From Costus lasius (lineage: Eukaryota > Streptophyta > Magnoliopsida > Zingiberales > Costaceae): a stretch of DNA of 64,000 bases. How positions within the stretch are numbered: the first letter of the stretch is position 1; every line of letters starts with the position of its first letter. Location of the stretch: NCBI GenBank assembly GCA_027563935.2, contig CM050452.1:34976850-35040849 (forward strand), in the 5' to 3' direction. The position numbers and the translations under genes were made by a program. Positions 21,451 through 34,684 of this stretch are shown here, piece after piece. The notes beneath the pieces were generated by a model. It was not told where the DNA came from. It saw nothing but the letters and a program-made list of their open reading frames with translations, and ran no database searches.

Positions 21451-23224
21451 AACACATATGGCTCAAACTTTGCTTGTCCTCAAGCAAATAAAGAAATCAA
21501 CACTTGTTATAAACTTTCATATGACGGATAAATTTCTAAAATATAATCATTCATGGAAAATTTCATCAATCTCACACAAAATTTCAAATAAATAAATCGT
21601 CCTCTGAACTTAATCTTTAAGACTCAAAAACTCAATCAAATAAAATTTCGCAATGTGCATAGTAAAAGAATTTCAATCTCATGAATAAATCTGGTTTTAG
21701 ATTTTCATCCAAAATGTTTTTGTTTACAGGAATAGGATCTCCAAATCTTTTTCCACTCAAATTTCTCTCTTTTCTCACTTTTTTTTATATATATGTCCTT
21801 GACATTTTCTAAACCGATTACCACCCTTTTTCCGGTGACGAATTTAGAGTATGTTAATCACATAACCAAACATAATAGGACTCATATCTCATCAGTAGGA
21901 AGAACTTTCTTGAGATAGCGGAGCCAATGTCAAAGGAACTCTCTCTTGGCATGCACCCACATAGATACATATTTTTCATTTGGAACGTTAACTCTTGTCT
22001 TAGGTACCATTGTAAACACAATGCCAAGAAGATGAGTTATTCTTTTTCTTTCATGGATTTGGATCTCTTTTTTCCAACAAATAACATAAAAGATTTTAAA
22101 GATAGACTAGATGAACCAATCGATATCAATCCAAAAACATGTGCACATATGCTTATTTTATTCAAAAGAATTATTTCACTTTAAGATTGCATTCATTAAA
22201 TAATGCATTTACCCAAAATTTCATGCATCAATCAATGGAGAAAATTCCAACAAATAGATTATATTAGAGAAATAAATTCAACATATTAAATCTATTTCCA
22301 ATTTTCAGAATTTGATATGCATGAGAATTCATTAAAAATTTCGGCATGGTAACTGCTGTAATTTTCAAAAATTCCTACTACACATCAAAGCAAATATTTT
22401 AACATATCAGGCACAAATATATCATCTTTCAAAACAAAAATATCACAACACTCACTACATCATTCAAAATATACAACCATATCGAATCAAATCATCAAAA
22501 TATCAGAACACAAAATCAAATTGAACTAAATTAAAATCCAAAGACGAGGATCTGTAGCGAGCGGACACAAGAAGCATGACAAAGTCATCCTTCCCTACAA
22601 GAGAATAAATCCATCATAAATTAAATAAAACTTAAGTAAAGGAAGGTAGGGAAGGAGATACTCACAAAGCTCTCTACTAGTCGAAATCTGTCGCCTCGTC
22701 ATTTCCTTCAACTGGGGTTGTATCCATGAATGAAGAAGAACGAAAGGGGATGAAAAATCACATTAAAGCAATTAAAAACATGGCGAGGATAAAATTGAAC
22801 TATCTCTCGGTACAGAAAAAAATTCCAAAATTACGGTACCGTGACGTAAAATACGGCACTGCCGTAATTTGCTAAAAAATACGAAAGTTTCTGTAAAGAA
22901 AAGACCTAAAAATACGGGTAGCAGAAAAATCGTAATGGAGGTACCATGTAAACATTATGGTACCGTAAAAATCATTACGGCACTGCCGTAATTTCCAAAA
23001 AATACTGAAAACTTTCTGTTCAAAAATCGACCAAAAATATGACATCGTAAAGAAATTACGGTACTGCCGTAATTCATGCAAAAATTCAGAGTTCGCCGAA
23101 AAATTGTACCTAAAAACAAGAAAAAGAAAAATTAATCCTGAACAAACAAATTAAGACGAAAATAAACCAAAAACAAAAGAAAAAGTGCTTGGGTTGCCTC
23201 CCAAGAAGTGCTAATTTTTGGTCA
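21451..23224 (-). other. Athila 3' internal non-coding region
   Basis: About 1.8 kb between integrase and 3' LTR where some Athila elements carry an env-like frame. No such frame is present. The sequence is AT-rich and closely resembles Gypsy-B 5628-8207 read in reverse, plus the fragment at 56060-56574. Palindrome modules sit at 22836-23075. Confidence 0.7.
22836..23075. repeat. Palindrome modules outside the LTR (Athila internal)
   Basis: Three modules with TTACGGTACCGTGA or decayed versions followed by TTACGGCACTGCCGTAA-type palindromes. A perfect 17-bp copy is at 22975-22991; variants are at about 22851-22867 and 23056-23072. These lie upstream of the 3' LTR in element orientation, so the motif is not confined to LTRs. 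Confidence 0.82.
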
Positions 23225-24786
23225 TTAGCTTGACCATTTTGTACTCAAATTTTCTTGAGGTTCATCAAGTAGAAATTTTTCTCCTCCCTCATTCTGTTCT
23301 TCATGAAAGTAATGCTTCAATCTTTGTCCATTAACTTTAAACTCTCCCTTCTCATCGCTCCAAATGTCTACTGCACCGTAGGGATAAGTTTTCTTCACCT
23401 GGAAAGGTCCAGACCATCGAGACTTAAGTTTACAAGGAAAAAGTCGTAATCTCGAATTAAACAAAAGAACAAAGTCACCTGGTTGGAAATCCTTCCAAAG
23501 TATATGTCAATCGTGCCATCTTTTAGTCCTCTCTTTATAGATTTTTGCGTTTTCATAAGCGGAGAGTCTAATCTCATCAAGCTTATTCAATTGTAACTTA
23601 CATTTTTCCCCCGCGTTCTTCAAATCGAAATTTAGTGCTTTGATCACCCAGAACGCCTTGTGCTCGAGCTCTATAGGAAGATGACAAGATTTACCATAAA
23701 CTAATTAAAAAAGAGACATACCTATTGGTGTTTTGAAAGCTGTTCGATATGCCCACAGCACATCATCAAGCTTGAAAGCCCAGTCTTTTCTTGTTCTTGA
23801 TATCGTTTTTTCCAATATCCCTTTGATTTCTCTATTCGATATTTCCACTTGTCTACTAGTTTGGGGATGGTAAGGTGTTGCAACTCTATGATTTACCCCA
23901 TATTTTTGAAGCAAGGCTGAAAACTTGTGTTTAATAAAATGAGATCCTCCATCACTAATCATTACCCGAGGAGTCCCAAATCGCAGAAATATAATCTTCT
24001 TGAACATCTTCACCACAACTCTCGAATCATTTGTTGGAGAAGCAATGGCTTCCACCCACTTGGAGACATAGTCTACTGCCACAAGTATAAATTTGTTACC
24101 CCCTGATGAAGGAAACGGTCCCATAAAATCAATCCCCCAAACATCAAATATCTCAACTTCAACTATTGTGGACAGTGGCATCTCATTCCTTTTGTTGATG
24201 TTTCCCATACTTTGACAATTATCACGACATTATAAATTTTCTCGCATCTTTAAATAAGGAGGGCCAATAAAATCCAGATTGTAAAACCTTAAAAATAGTT
24301 TTTTCAACACTAGCATATCCTCCATATGATGATCCATGACACTGTAATAGTATATCCTTGATTTCCTCTTCAGGGACACATCTCCTAAATATACCATCTG
24401 CACATCTTCTAAAAATATAAGGCTCATCCCAAAAATAGTGCTTGACATCAGCTAAGAATCTCTTCTTACCTTGGTAACTCAAATTAGGAGGAAAAACATT
24501 AGCAACAAGATAATTTACAATGTCAGCATACCAAGAAGCCTTGATCTGATCAATTGCTAAGAGTTGTTCCTCGAGAAAGGAATCATTGATTATATCACCT
24601 TTATCATCATCTACAATTATCCTTGAAAGATGATCTACAACAAAATTTTTAGTTCCTTTCTTATCTTTGATTTCCAAATCAAACTCTGGTAGAAGCAAAA
24701 TCCATCTAAGCAGACGCGGTTTACTATCTTTCTTTTGCATCAAATACTTAACCGCTACATGATCAGTGTACACCACAACTTTTGAA
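23225..24786 (-). pseudogene. Athila integrase and end of RNase H (broken)
   Basis: Minus-strand integrase in pieces. The RNase H end ([13 protein letters not shown]) and zinc-binding region are at 24222-24800. A one-base deletion near the second Cys pair (about 24218) shifts the frame. The catalytic core is at 23705-24208, with Asp in WGIDFMGPF, Asp in MISDGGSHF and Glu in VEISNREIK; the last two are separated by 35 residues as in the DD35E signature. A stop follows at 23705. The C-terminal part is at 23225-23464 ([29 protein letters not shown]). The protein would insert the cDNA into chromosomes. All catalytic residues remain, but frameshifts and stops make it non-functional. Confidence 0.88.
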
Positions 24787-26478
24787 TTTATCAAAGGCAA
24801 AGACTATGGCCAAAAGTTCTTTCTCAGTTGTGGTGTAATTCCTCTGTGTCTCATCCAAAGCTTTACTAGCATAGCAAATCACATAAGGCTTCTTTTCCTT
24901 TCTTTGACCTAGAACTGCTCCAACAGCATAATCACTGGCATCACACATAAGCTCAAAAGGCAAATCCCAATCAGGCAGCTGAATTATAGGTGCTAATATT
25001 AAGGCCTTCTTTAGTTCCTGAAAAGCAGACAAACACTTCTCATCAAAGCAGAATTTAGTATCTTTGCAAAGTAAATCAGTGAGTGGTTTTGCAAGTTTAG
25101 AGAAATCCCTGATAAAGCGCCGGTAAAATCCTGCATGTCTCAAGAAGCTTCTGATCTCTTTAACCGTAGTGAGTGGTGCTAGCTTCTCAATTACTTCAAC
25201 TTTGGCTTTATCGACTTCTATCCCCCTTTCTGAAATAAGGTGCCCCAAAACTATTCGTTGTCTAACCATAAAATGACACTTCTCCCAGTTACGGACAAGG
25301 TTAGTTTCTTCACACCTCTGCAAGACTCGAGATAAGTTAGCCATGCAATTATCAAAAGAAGAGCCATAGACAGAAAAATCATCCATGAAAACATCCATAA
25401 AATCTTCAATAAATTCAAAAAATATAGCCATCATGCACCTCTGAAAAGTAGCAGGTGCATTACACAATCCAAATGGCATTCTCCTATAAGCAAAAGTACC
25501 ATAAGGACAAGTAAATGTGGTCTTATCTTGATCATCAGGATGTATAGGAATTTGGAAAAAAATGGAATATCCATCTAAAAAGCAGAAATGAGAATGATTT
25601 GCAAGTCTCTCAACCATTTGATCAATAAAAGGCAAAGGGATGTGGTCTTTCCTAGTGGCAGCATTCAATTTCCTACAATCTATACACATGCGCCAACTAG
25701 TCACTGTTCTAACAAGAATCAACTCATTATCTTTGTTTTTCATAACGGTTACACCTCGCTTTTTAGGAACACAATGAACATGACTCACCCATTTACTATC
25801 AGAGATAGGGTAGATAATACTTGCATCAAGCAATTTCAAAACTTCCTTCTTTACAACTTCCTTCATAGTTGGGTTGAGTCTCCATTGAAAATCTGCATGT
25901 GGTTTGTGCTCCTCCTCCATATGAATCCTATGCATATAAAAGAAAGGGTTAATTCCCTTTAAATCATCAATGGTATACCCAATTACCTTTCTGTGAGCTC
26001 TCAACTCCTTCAAAAGCAAATTAGTCTCCCTTTCATCTAATTGAGCATCAACGATAATAGGGTAAGTAGAGTTAGGGCCAAGAAATTCATAGTGAAGATT
26101 ATCAGGTAAAGCTTTAAGTTCTACTTTTGGAATTTTCTCTTTTTCATTATCAAGTATAGTGCAATCCAACATATCATGAGTTTCAGCACTAGAATCAGAA
26201 TTAGAATTGGAATTGTGATTCTCAACACAAGAATCATCATAAAAATCAGAGGAATCATCAAACAAAACACCAAGATCATAAACTACATCATCTATAGCAT
26301 GAATACTGCAACACGACCCAGCATATGATGGTTTTTTCATGGCCTCATTCAAATCATACTCAATTCTTTCATCGCCAATGTTAAGTGCAAGTTTACCGTT
26401 CTTTACATTAATAATTGCTCCTGCAGTGGCTAAGAACGGTCTACCAAGAATAATAGGGATCCTAGCATCTTCTTCCAT
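24787..26478 (-). pseudogene. Athila reverse transcriptase and RNase H
   Basis: A 571-codon open segment. Residues 13-20 (LGRPFLAT) are the end of the protease. RT spans about 205-400, with catalytic Asp302 in FLDGYS and the FMDD box at 364-367. RNase H begins at about 505 (Asp513 in CDASDY, Glu in TTEKELLA near 552). The frame is lost near 24790, where the next frame overlaps (a small deletion inside RNase H). In life the protein copies element RNA to DNA in cytoplasmic particles and degrades the RNA template. The start at 26478 is internal to the polyprotein: a TAG at about 26520 breaks it from the protease upstream. Confidence 0.92.
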
Positions 26479-27443
26479 CTCAAGAACTACAAAATCTGCT
26501 AGAATGAAGTACTTACCTACCTAAGTAGGCACATCTTCGAGAATCCCTACAGGGTACTTAACTGAACGATCGCGAGCTACAAAGATATTGAAGTTGGTTT
26601 AGGCTCTCCCATGTCCAATTTCCTACAAATAGGATATGGCATTAGGCTTACATTAGAACCGAGATCACATAAGGCTCAGTCAAAAGACATACTCCCAATA
26701 AAACAAGGTATAGAGAAACTACCTGGATCCTTTAATTTTGGTGGCAGTTTATTCTGGATAATGGCACTACATTCCTTAGTTAAAGCCACAATACCATAAT
26801 CTTCAATTTTCCTCTTATTAGACAAGATCGCTTTCAAAACTTTTGCATATGAAGGCATTTGAGATAAAGCTTCAGTGAATGGAATGTTAATGTAAAGCTT
26901 CTTTAAAACATCAAGAAATTTCCCAAATTGTTTATCTAATTTTGCTTGCACTAACCTTTGGGGAAAAGGTATAGGTAGCCTATAAGGTGTAGGTGAACTA
27001 GGTCTAAGAATATCTATCTGACATGGCATATCACCTTGGTGAGGTGGCAAACTAGTTTGGGATTGCTCATGCTTAGAAGATTTTTCTTAATCTAACTCAT
27101 GGTCATGTTCATTACTAGGCTCAATCTCATCATGATTTGGAGATCCCCTTGGATCCTCTAACTGTTTTCCACTCCTAGTTGTGATAGCATTGCAATGTTC
27201 CCTAGGGTTAAGCTAGTATGAAGTACTAGCCTAAAGTGCTATCTGTGATTCTAAGATCTTATTGTGAGCAACTATACTATCCAGTCTAGAATTAATCTGA
27301 TTCAAGCTCTCATTCACATCATCATTTTGTTTCTTCTGGGCTCCCATAAACTGAGCAAACATGTCTTCTACACTAAAAGAGTTTACCTTTTCAGTTGAGG
27401 TACACCATCTATCATCTCCATCCTTACCATGTTGATCACAGTA
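26479..27443 (-). pseudogene. Athila gag C-terminal part and protease (broken)
   Basis: Continuation of gag after the Copia-1 insertion. It includes a Gln/Asn-rich coiled-coil segment ending LESQIAL at about 27235, a proline-rich linker and a conserved block at 26676-27050. The aspartic protease site ALCDLGSNVSLMP is at about 26652-26675. At least four in-frame stops interrupt it: near 27231, 27090, 26676 and 26520. The Gly next to the catalytic Asp is kept. Frame and codons match 43813 exactly across the TAGCA duplication (GML then YCDQHG). Confidence 0.82.
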
Positions 27444-27448
27444 TAGCA
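27444..27448. repeat. Copia-1 target-site duplication (TAGCA), left copy
   Basis: TAGCA precedes TGAAAAGT at 27449 and follows CCCCAACA at 43807 (copy at 43808-43812). It lies in the Athila gag reading frame. Confidence 0.95.
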
Positions 27449-29173
27449 TGAAAAGTCCCCTTCAAGGGGGAGCGAAACCCTAATAGGCGCATGTGTAAAA
27501 TTTTTCATTGCGGAAGCTTGGGTTTCAATGATCGCATGTATGTTTCATTGATCAACTTATATAAACTTGCATAGATTGGAAGAGATTCATACCATGGCCA
27601 TCGCTTGGATGGAGATTTGGAAGCAAGAGGACGATGAGGTTCTCCTCCAAAGTGTGCGCACACGAGATGAGACTTAGCCTACTCCTTGTTGCTCCTTGTG
27701 CTAGCAAGGCTCCAAGAATCCTGATCGCTTGAGGGAGAAGAGATGATGTCTCTAGCTTGGCCGAGTCTCTCCTTGTCGTCCACCCTTTCTCCACCCGCGA
27801 AGACGTCGAGAGGAAGAGGCAAAAAGGGCGAGAATAGGATGAGTGCTCTCGAACGTGAGGTGAGTTAACTATTTTGGAAAATGCCTCTTCCAAAAATAGT
27901 AAAAACTTCACTTCATGCGTTCACGCATTCATGAACCATGCGCTCATTCAAGGCAAACCGCCCAAAGCGCCATCAAGCCTTTGAACCATGCGTTCACCTA
28001 TGTGAACCGGTTCAAGCCATTCGGTTCAACCCAATTTGGTTCAAAGACCAAATCAAACCAAGCCTTGGTCCATATCACCTAAAACCCTAAGGTTCATGAT
28101 CTAACCGTTCATCTCTTGATGCCCTTGATCTCATCGATCTAGCATCAACTCTCTCGATCGAAGCTTACCGATCTCAAGCCCTAATCAATCAAACATGATC
28201 AGACCAGATCTCACTTACAATCAGAGTTTAAATCCCTTTAAACTGAACCAAAACAATTCAGTCCACACGATCTGACTTAAGTAAGCCATATCATCAAATT
28301 GTGCGACCCTGAGGGTTTCCTTTAAATGTCGGTAACGATAACTTACGTTATCACGATCAGTGAGGGGTATCTAGCAACACATCACTATCTCCCGATATAA
28401 AGGAAAGAGTCTTCCAAGACTACACCCAAACCACAGCACAAGTGTGAATCTATTTCACAAGGCATACTTGTTTCCTTTGCCACTGGATGTTCTTATTGGA
28501 CAAGCGTGTCAAGCCTGTAGCTCCAATATGATGAGCATGATTAGATCAGATGAACATAGTCACCTGGGTATGGCCATACACTTTCTCAATCATCTCATCC
28601 AGGGGGGCCCCTTTAGAACATCACACTCCTTAAACAAGGAGACGGCAATCCTATATCTATCACTAGTGCTCTAACATGACTCATGATCATTATCCAAGAT
28701 AGTCTATAACCATTATGTTTCAAATGATATTGAACTACCTCAAAACAATGACAATCATCATTTAGAAACACAAGTGATCTCAAGTCAGAGGACATTATGC
28801 CACTTGTTGCAAACAAGGATTATTCACATTGTGACAAGCAATTGAATATCCTAGTAGGGTCTGTCCAGTACATCTAATGTACCCATGAGTCTACATCTTA
28901 TTCCATGCTCGAAGCATCCTATAAGATTAGAACACATATTAGTCTCAATCATATCAAGGCTGTCTCATGTTCACCAAGATATCTCGACTAAGGACTTCAT
29001 TGCATGTCAGCCTAGCTGAACAGCATTGAGACATTATTCAGAAGCACACTTATTGCAGCAGACAATGTAACAAACTGAATAACAACCATTGCCTTTATAA
29101 ACATAAGAGTTTATACATGATACTGAAAGAATCCCAAGGCCTCAAACATTAGCCTTAAGGGCATACCCCAACA
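27449..29173 (-). repeat. Copia-1 3' LTR
   Basis: 1725 bp, TGAAAAGT to CCCCAACA on the plus strand. Only one difference from 42083-43807 was noticed (A at about 28387, G in the other). Frames inside it (27552-27911, 28444-28674) repeat in the other LTR and are not genes. Confidence 0.94.
28360..28386. promoter_or_regulatory. Conserved LTR block shared by all copia families here
   Basis: A 27-bp block containing TATCTAGCAACACATCAC. It is flanked in this family by an inverted repeat (GATAAC-TTAC-GTTATC at about 28337-28352). Near-identical blocks occur at 11643-11669, 18834-18860, 33852-33878, 41233-41259, 42994-43020, 53893-53919, 57451-57477 and, inverted, 59105-59131. The function is unknown. 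Confidence 0.6.
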
Positions 29174-29188
29174 ATCTCCCACTTGCAC
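29174..29188 (-). other. Copia-1 polypurine tract
   Basis: The minus strand reads GTGCAAGTGGGAGAT directly before the LTR start TGTTGGGG. The stop codon of pol lies just upstream at 29194-29196. Confidence 0.82.
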
Positions 29189-29193
29189 TTAAT

Positions 29194-32100
29194 CTAATGG
29201 TTGAGAAATCTCAAACCCATATTATTACAGTGCTTCTCATGCTTCTGCTGCGCCAGAGGCTTGGTAAGCGGGTCAGCCAGATTGTCATCTGTATGAACCT
29301 TGCAGATTTTGATCTCGCCACGATTAATGATCTCCCGGATCAAGTGAAACCGTCTCTGTATGTGCTTGGGACTTCTGGTGCGACCGTGGTTCCTTTGCTT
29401 GTGCTATTGCTCCAGTGTTATCACAGAAGATAACCAAAGGATCAGCACTCGAAGGAACAACACCAAGTTCCTGAATGAACTTAAGAATCCACACTGCCTC
29501 CTTAGATGCTTCTGAGGCTGCAACATACTCGGCTTCTGTTGTGGAATCAGCAACAATAGACTGTTTGAAACTTTTCCACACCACTGATCCTCCATTCAAG
29601 CTAAAAACATAGCCTGATTGCGATCGGAAATCATCCTGGTCCGACTGGAACGAAGCGTCAGTATATCCTTCTATACTGAGTTCTTCCTGACCACCATATA
29701 CCAAGAACATATCTTTGGTCCTCCGCAGATATTTCAAAATGTTCTTGACTGCAATCCAGTGCGCCTGACCTGGATTACTTTGGAATCGACTGGTCACGCT
29801 TAACCCGTAAGCGACGTCAGGGCGAGTACACAACATCGCATACATAATGGATCCAATAGCCGAAGCATAAAGCGTATTGTCCATTTCATCTTTCTCAGTC
29901 TGTGTTTGTGGACACTGACTCTTTGAAAGATTCAGACCATGTCTGACTGGAAGATATCCTCTTTTAGAATTCTCTAAATGAAATCTCTCCAGGACTTTAT
30001 CGATGTAAGTACTTTGGCACAGCCCGAGAAGCCTCTTAGATCTATCCCTGTAGATCTTCACACCTAATACATAGGCTGCTTCTCCTAAATCTTTCATCTG
30101 GAAACATTTTCTTAACCATGCTTTAACAGCATGCAGTTCAGGAATATCGTTTCCAATGATTAAGATATCATCGACGTAGAGGACTAGGAAAGTAATTACG
30201 CTCCCACTAAACCTCTTATATACACACGGGTCATCTTCATTCTTGATGAAACCAAATTCACAGATTGATTCATCAAAACGAATATTCCAGCTTCTAGATG
30301 CTTGCTTAAGTCCATAAATGGACTTCTTTAACTTGCATATTTTATGATGATCTGATGGACTAGTGAAACCTTCAGGTTGTGTCATATACACATCCTCATC
30401 CAGTTTTCCATTAAGGAAAGCGGTCTTCACATCCATCTGCCAGATCTCATAATCGTAATATGCTGCTATTGCGAGAATAATCCGAATAGACTTGAACATG
30501 GCTACAGGAGAGAAAGTTTCATCATAATCTATCCCGTAGATTTGTTTGAAACCTTTCGCAACTAGCCTGCCTTTATAGGTAACCACGTTACCATCCATGT
30601 CAATCTTCTTCTTGAAGATCCATTTACAGCCTATAGGGATAACTCCCGGAGGCGGATCAACCAAATCCCAGACTTGGTTATCTGACATGGAGTCCATCTC
30701 GGCTCGCATAGCTTCAAGCCATCTAGCTGACTCCGGTCCACTGACCGCATCCGCATAAGTGAGGGGTTCATCATGATCAATGATGTAGACTCCGTCATAG
30801 CGCTCAGGCTGTCGACGGATCCTACCCGATCTTCGCGGTTCCCATGATATCTGAGCCTCAGGTTGTTCAATAACCTGCTCGACTGGCTCAGGCTCATCCA
30901 ACTGTGCTTGACTACTTTGTCCTTCCTCTGGATTCTCATCCAGCTTTATTTCTCTCCCACTGGCCTCTTGCAGAAGAAACTCCTTCTCAAGAAAAATGGC
31001 CGTCCGAGCAACAAATACCTTGTTCTCTTTGGGATCGTAGAAATAATAACCCTTAGTTTCCTTAGGGTAACCGACAAAGATGCATTTCTCAGATCTGCTC
31101 TCTAGTTTCCCAGAGGCGAGCTTTTTGACATAAGCCTCGCAACCCCAGATCTTAATAAATGTCAAGCTCGGCTGTTTCCCATACCATAATTCATATGGAG
31201 TCTTTGAAACTGCCTTGGATGGCACTCGGTTTAGTACCTTTGCAGCTGTTTCCAGTGCAAAACCCCAAAAGGAGTAAGGTAGAGTAGCCTGACTCATCAT
31301 AGAACGAACCATATCTAGTAAGGTTCTGTTCCTCCTCTCGGATACACCATTCCACTGCGGTGTTCCTGGTGGAGTGAGCTGTGAGATAATCCCACACTCC
31401 TTCAGATAGTCAGTAAATTCTCGACTTAGGTATTCTCCACCTCGATCAGAACGAAGTGCCTTGATATTTCGGCCTAGCTGATTCTGTACTTCATTTTTGA
31501 ACTCTTTGAACTTGTCAAAAGATTCACTCTTATGTCTCATTAGATAGACATACCCATATCTACTGAAATCATCAGTAAAGGTAATGAAGTACGAATAGCC
31601 ACCTCTGGCATGTTTACTAAATGGCCCACACACATCACTGTGTATAAGGTCAAGTAAACCTGAAGCCCTTTGACCTTTGTTAGGAAAAGGAGACTTCGTC
31701 ATTTTACCCAATAAACAAGCTTTGCATGTATCAATCTCCTCATAGGAGAATGATCCCAGCAGTCCATGATCATGCAACCGCTTAATGCGTTTCTTGTTAA
31801 TATGGCCTAAACGACTATGCCATAACAAGGTGCTGTCATCAGCATACTTGGCTTTCTTATTATCAATGTTTTGTATAGAACATTCCATGTCCAACATGAA
31901 TAACCCATTGTTAATTGATCCAGTAGCATAAACAATATTATCATAAGAAAGATAACACTTTGAAGTCTTGCATTCAAAGGAAAATCCTTTCCTGACAAGA
32001 GCAGGAATGGAGATAATATTTTTAGTAATGCTTGGTACAAAGTAACAATTGTTTAGTTCTAATACAAGACCAGATGGTAATGAGATGTAATATTCTCCTA

Positions 32101-32965
32101 CAGCAACAGCAGCAACCCGTGCCCCGTTTCCAACTCGTAGGTCCACCTCATGCTGTCCCACCTGTCTTCTTCTCTTGAGTTCCTGTACATTTGAACAAAT
32201 GTGAACTCCACATGCAGTGTCCAACACCCATGAAATAGAAGAAGAGGATATCATGACTTCAGTCACGAAAATACCTGAGCCGGAAGCGATGCTTCCCTTC
32301 TTGTCTCCTTGGAGCGCTTTACAGTCCTTTTTCCAGTGACCCAGCTGGCCACAGTGGAAACATCTGTATTCCTTCGACCGCTTAACCTTCTGTTTCAGAG
32401 CCTTGTTGTAATTCTTGACAGGGGCTTTGCCCTTCTTCCCCTTCTTCTTGTTCCTGGAAGGGAACATCAAGACAGAGGTTGAAGGCTTGCCCTTTAGAGT
32501 TTCCTCTGTAGTCAAGAGCATATTCAGCAACTCTGCCGGAGTACAGTCGATCTTGTTCATATTAAAATTAATAATGAACGGATCGAAAGAGGCCGGGAGA
32601 GACTGCAGAATAATGTCTACAGCAAGCTCCTGATTGATGGTATGCCCCAGTTTCTCTAGAGCCTCTTTGTGCCCAATCATCTTGAGCACATGAGCTCCCA
32701 CTGGACTCCCTTCAGCCAGTTTGCTCTGAAAGAAAAGCTTGGTCAAATTATAGCGTTCAGTCCTTGCCTGTGCAGCATATAGCATCTTGAGGTTTGCTAT
32801 GATTTCCATAGCAGACATATCCTCATGCTGACGCTGCAGCGGTGGCTTCATAGACGCTAGCATCAGGCAAGCGACATCAATGCTATCATTGACATGCTTT
32901 TCATAGGCATCCCGAACCGTCCTTGCGGCGTTCGGAGCGGGTTGAGGCGGTATAGCCGTCTCGAG
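29194..32965 (-). pseudogene. Copia-1 gag-pol, truncated and frameshifted
   Basis: The frame is open from the Copia-2 junction at 32965 (gag codon 39) down to a frameshift. Counted from the first internal Met at 32863: zinc knuckle C168, C171, H176, C181; protease DTACG at 215-219; integrase H349, H354, C380, C383 and catalytic D410, D473, E509 (35 residues between the last two); RT Asp811 and YVDD at 896-899; RNase H Asp1069 and Asp1148. One extra G near 29365-29370 shifts the frame after SHQKS, so the last 60 or so residues are lost; the normal stop would be at 29194. The missing gag N-terminus and leader mean it cannot be expressed normally. The catalytic core is otherwise intact, which agrees with a very young copy. 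Confidence 0.93.
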
Positions 32966-34664
32966 TGAAGAGTCCCCTTCAAGGGGGAGCGCAAGGGGGT
33001 GAAACCCTATGGATGGCGCATCTTTGATTTTTAAGCGGAAGCAAGGGTTTCAAGGGATCGGCTGCATGATATATGATCAACTAACATAAAGCTTGATAAA
33101 ATCAACAAAGGATCATACCAATGCCATAGTTTTGATGGCGCCTTGGAAGCAAAGGCGCAAGTGCTCCTTCTCCAAAGAGGATGCACACAAGAGGATGAAG
33201 ATGGCTACTTCTTGGTGTTCTTTGTGCTAGCAAAGACCTCCAAGGTGTGCTTGTCGCATGAAGGTGATGAGAAAAACTTGGCCGAGCCTCCCTCCTCTCT
33301 TTTCGGCGTCTATTCTCTCCCATACCAAAGTGGAGATGCGATTAGAGCAAGAGGAGAAGCGTTAGGCGTTTCTCTTAGGAGATGGCGTTACATGACTTCC
33401 AATTATGGAAAGTCATGAAGCCATGCGCTCCCACTCCAAGCAAACCGCCCAAAACGCCTTATGGATCGAACCATGCGTTCACCCATGTGAACCGGTTCAA
33501 TCCAAATTGGTCCAAACCAATTTGGTTCAAAGACCACATGAAACCAGCCCAAGCCATGGTCTAGATCTCTCTGAACCAAAATGGTTCAAGATCTAACCGT
33601 TGATCTCTTGACGCTTCTGATCTCACCGATCTAGCATCACTACTCTCGATCGAAGCTTACCGATCTCAAGCCCTAATCAATCACACATGATCAGACCAGA
33701 TCTCACTTACAATCAGAGTTTAAATCCCTTTAAACTGAACCGAAACAATTCAGTCCACACGATCAGACTTAAGTAAGCCATATCATCAAATTGTGCGACC
33801 CTAAGGGTTTCCTTTAGATGTCGGTAACGATAACTAACGTTATCACGATCAGTGAGGGGTATCTAGCAACACATCACTGTCTCCCGATATAAAGGAAAGA
33901 GTCTTCCAAGACTACACCCAAACCACAGCACAAGTGTGAATCCACTTCACTAGGCATACATGTTTCCTTTGCCACTGGATGTTCTTATTGGACAAGCGTG
34001 TCAAGCCTGTAGCTCCAATATGATGAGCATGATTAGATCTGATGAACATAGTCACCAGGGTATGGCCATACACTTTCTCAATCATCTCATAAGGGGGGCC
34101 CCTTTAGAACATCACACTCCTTCAACAAGGAGACGGCAATCCTATATCTATCACTAGTGCCCTAACCTGACTCATGATCATTATCCAAGACAGTCTATAA
34201 TCATTATCTTTCAAATGATATTAAACTACCTCAAAACAATGACATTCATCATTTAGAAACACAAGTGATCTCAAGTCAGAGGACATGTGCCACTTGTTGC
34301 ATTCAAGGATTATTCACATTGTGACAAGCAATTGAATATCCTAGTAGGGTCTGTCCAGTACATCCAATGTACCCATGAGTCTACATCTTATTCCATGCTC
34401 GAAGCATCCTATAAGATTAGAATACATATTAGTCTTAACCATATCAAGGCTGTCTCATGTTCACCAAGATATCACGACTAAGGACATTACAGCATGTCAG
34501 CCTAGCTGAACAGCTTTTGAGACATTATTCAGAAGTACACTTATTACAGCAGACAAGGTAACAAACTGAATAACAACCATGCCTTTATAAACACAAGAGT
34601 TTATTACATGATACTGATACAATCCCAAGGCCTCAAACATTAGCCTTAAGGGCATACCCCAACA
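32966..34664 (-). repeat. Copia-2 3' LTR
   Basis: 1699 bp, TGAAGAGT to CCCCAACA on the plus strand. It is homologous to the Copia-1 LTR but clearly diverged, especially in the first 600 bp. Confidence 0.93.
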
Positions 34665-34684
34665 ATCTCCCACTTGCACTTAAT

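Noticed and set aside
21927..22184. 85-residue frame as a possible Athila env-like remnant
   Set aside because: It is on the wrong strand relative to the element and lacks signal, membrane or env-like features.
25588..25962. 124-residue plus-strand frame
   Set aside because: Antisense shadow of the Athila reverse transcriptase.
27552..27911. 119-residue frame also present at 42186-42545
   Set aside because: Copies lie in the two Copia-1 LTRs and carry no domain. The start is in LTR sequence near the end of the element, not a gene position.
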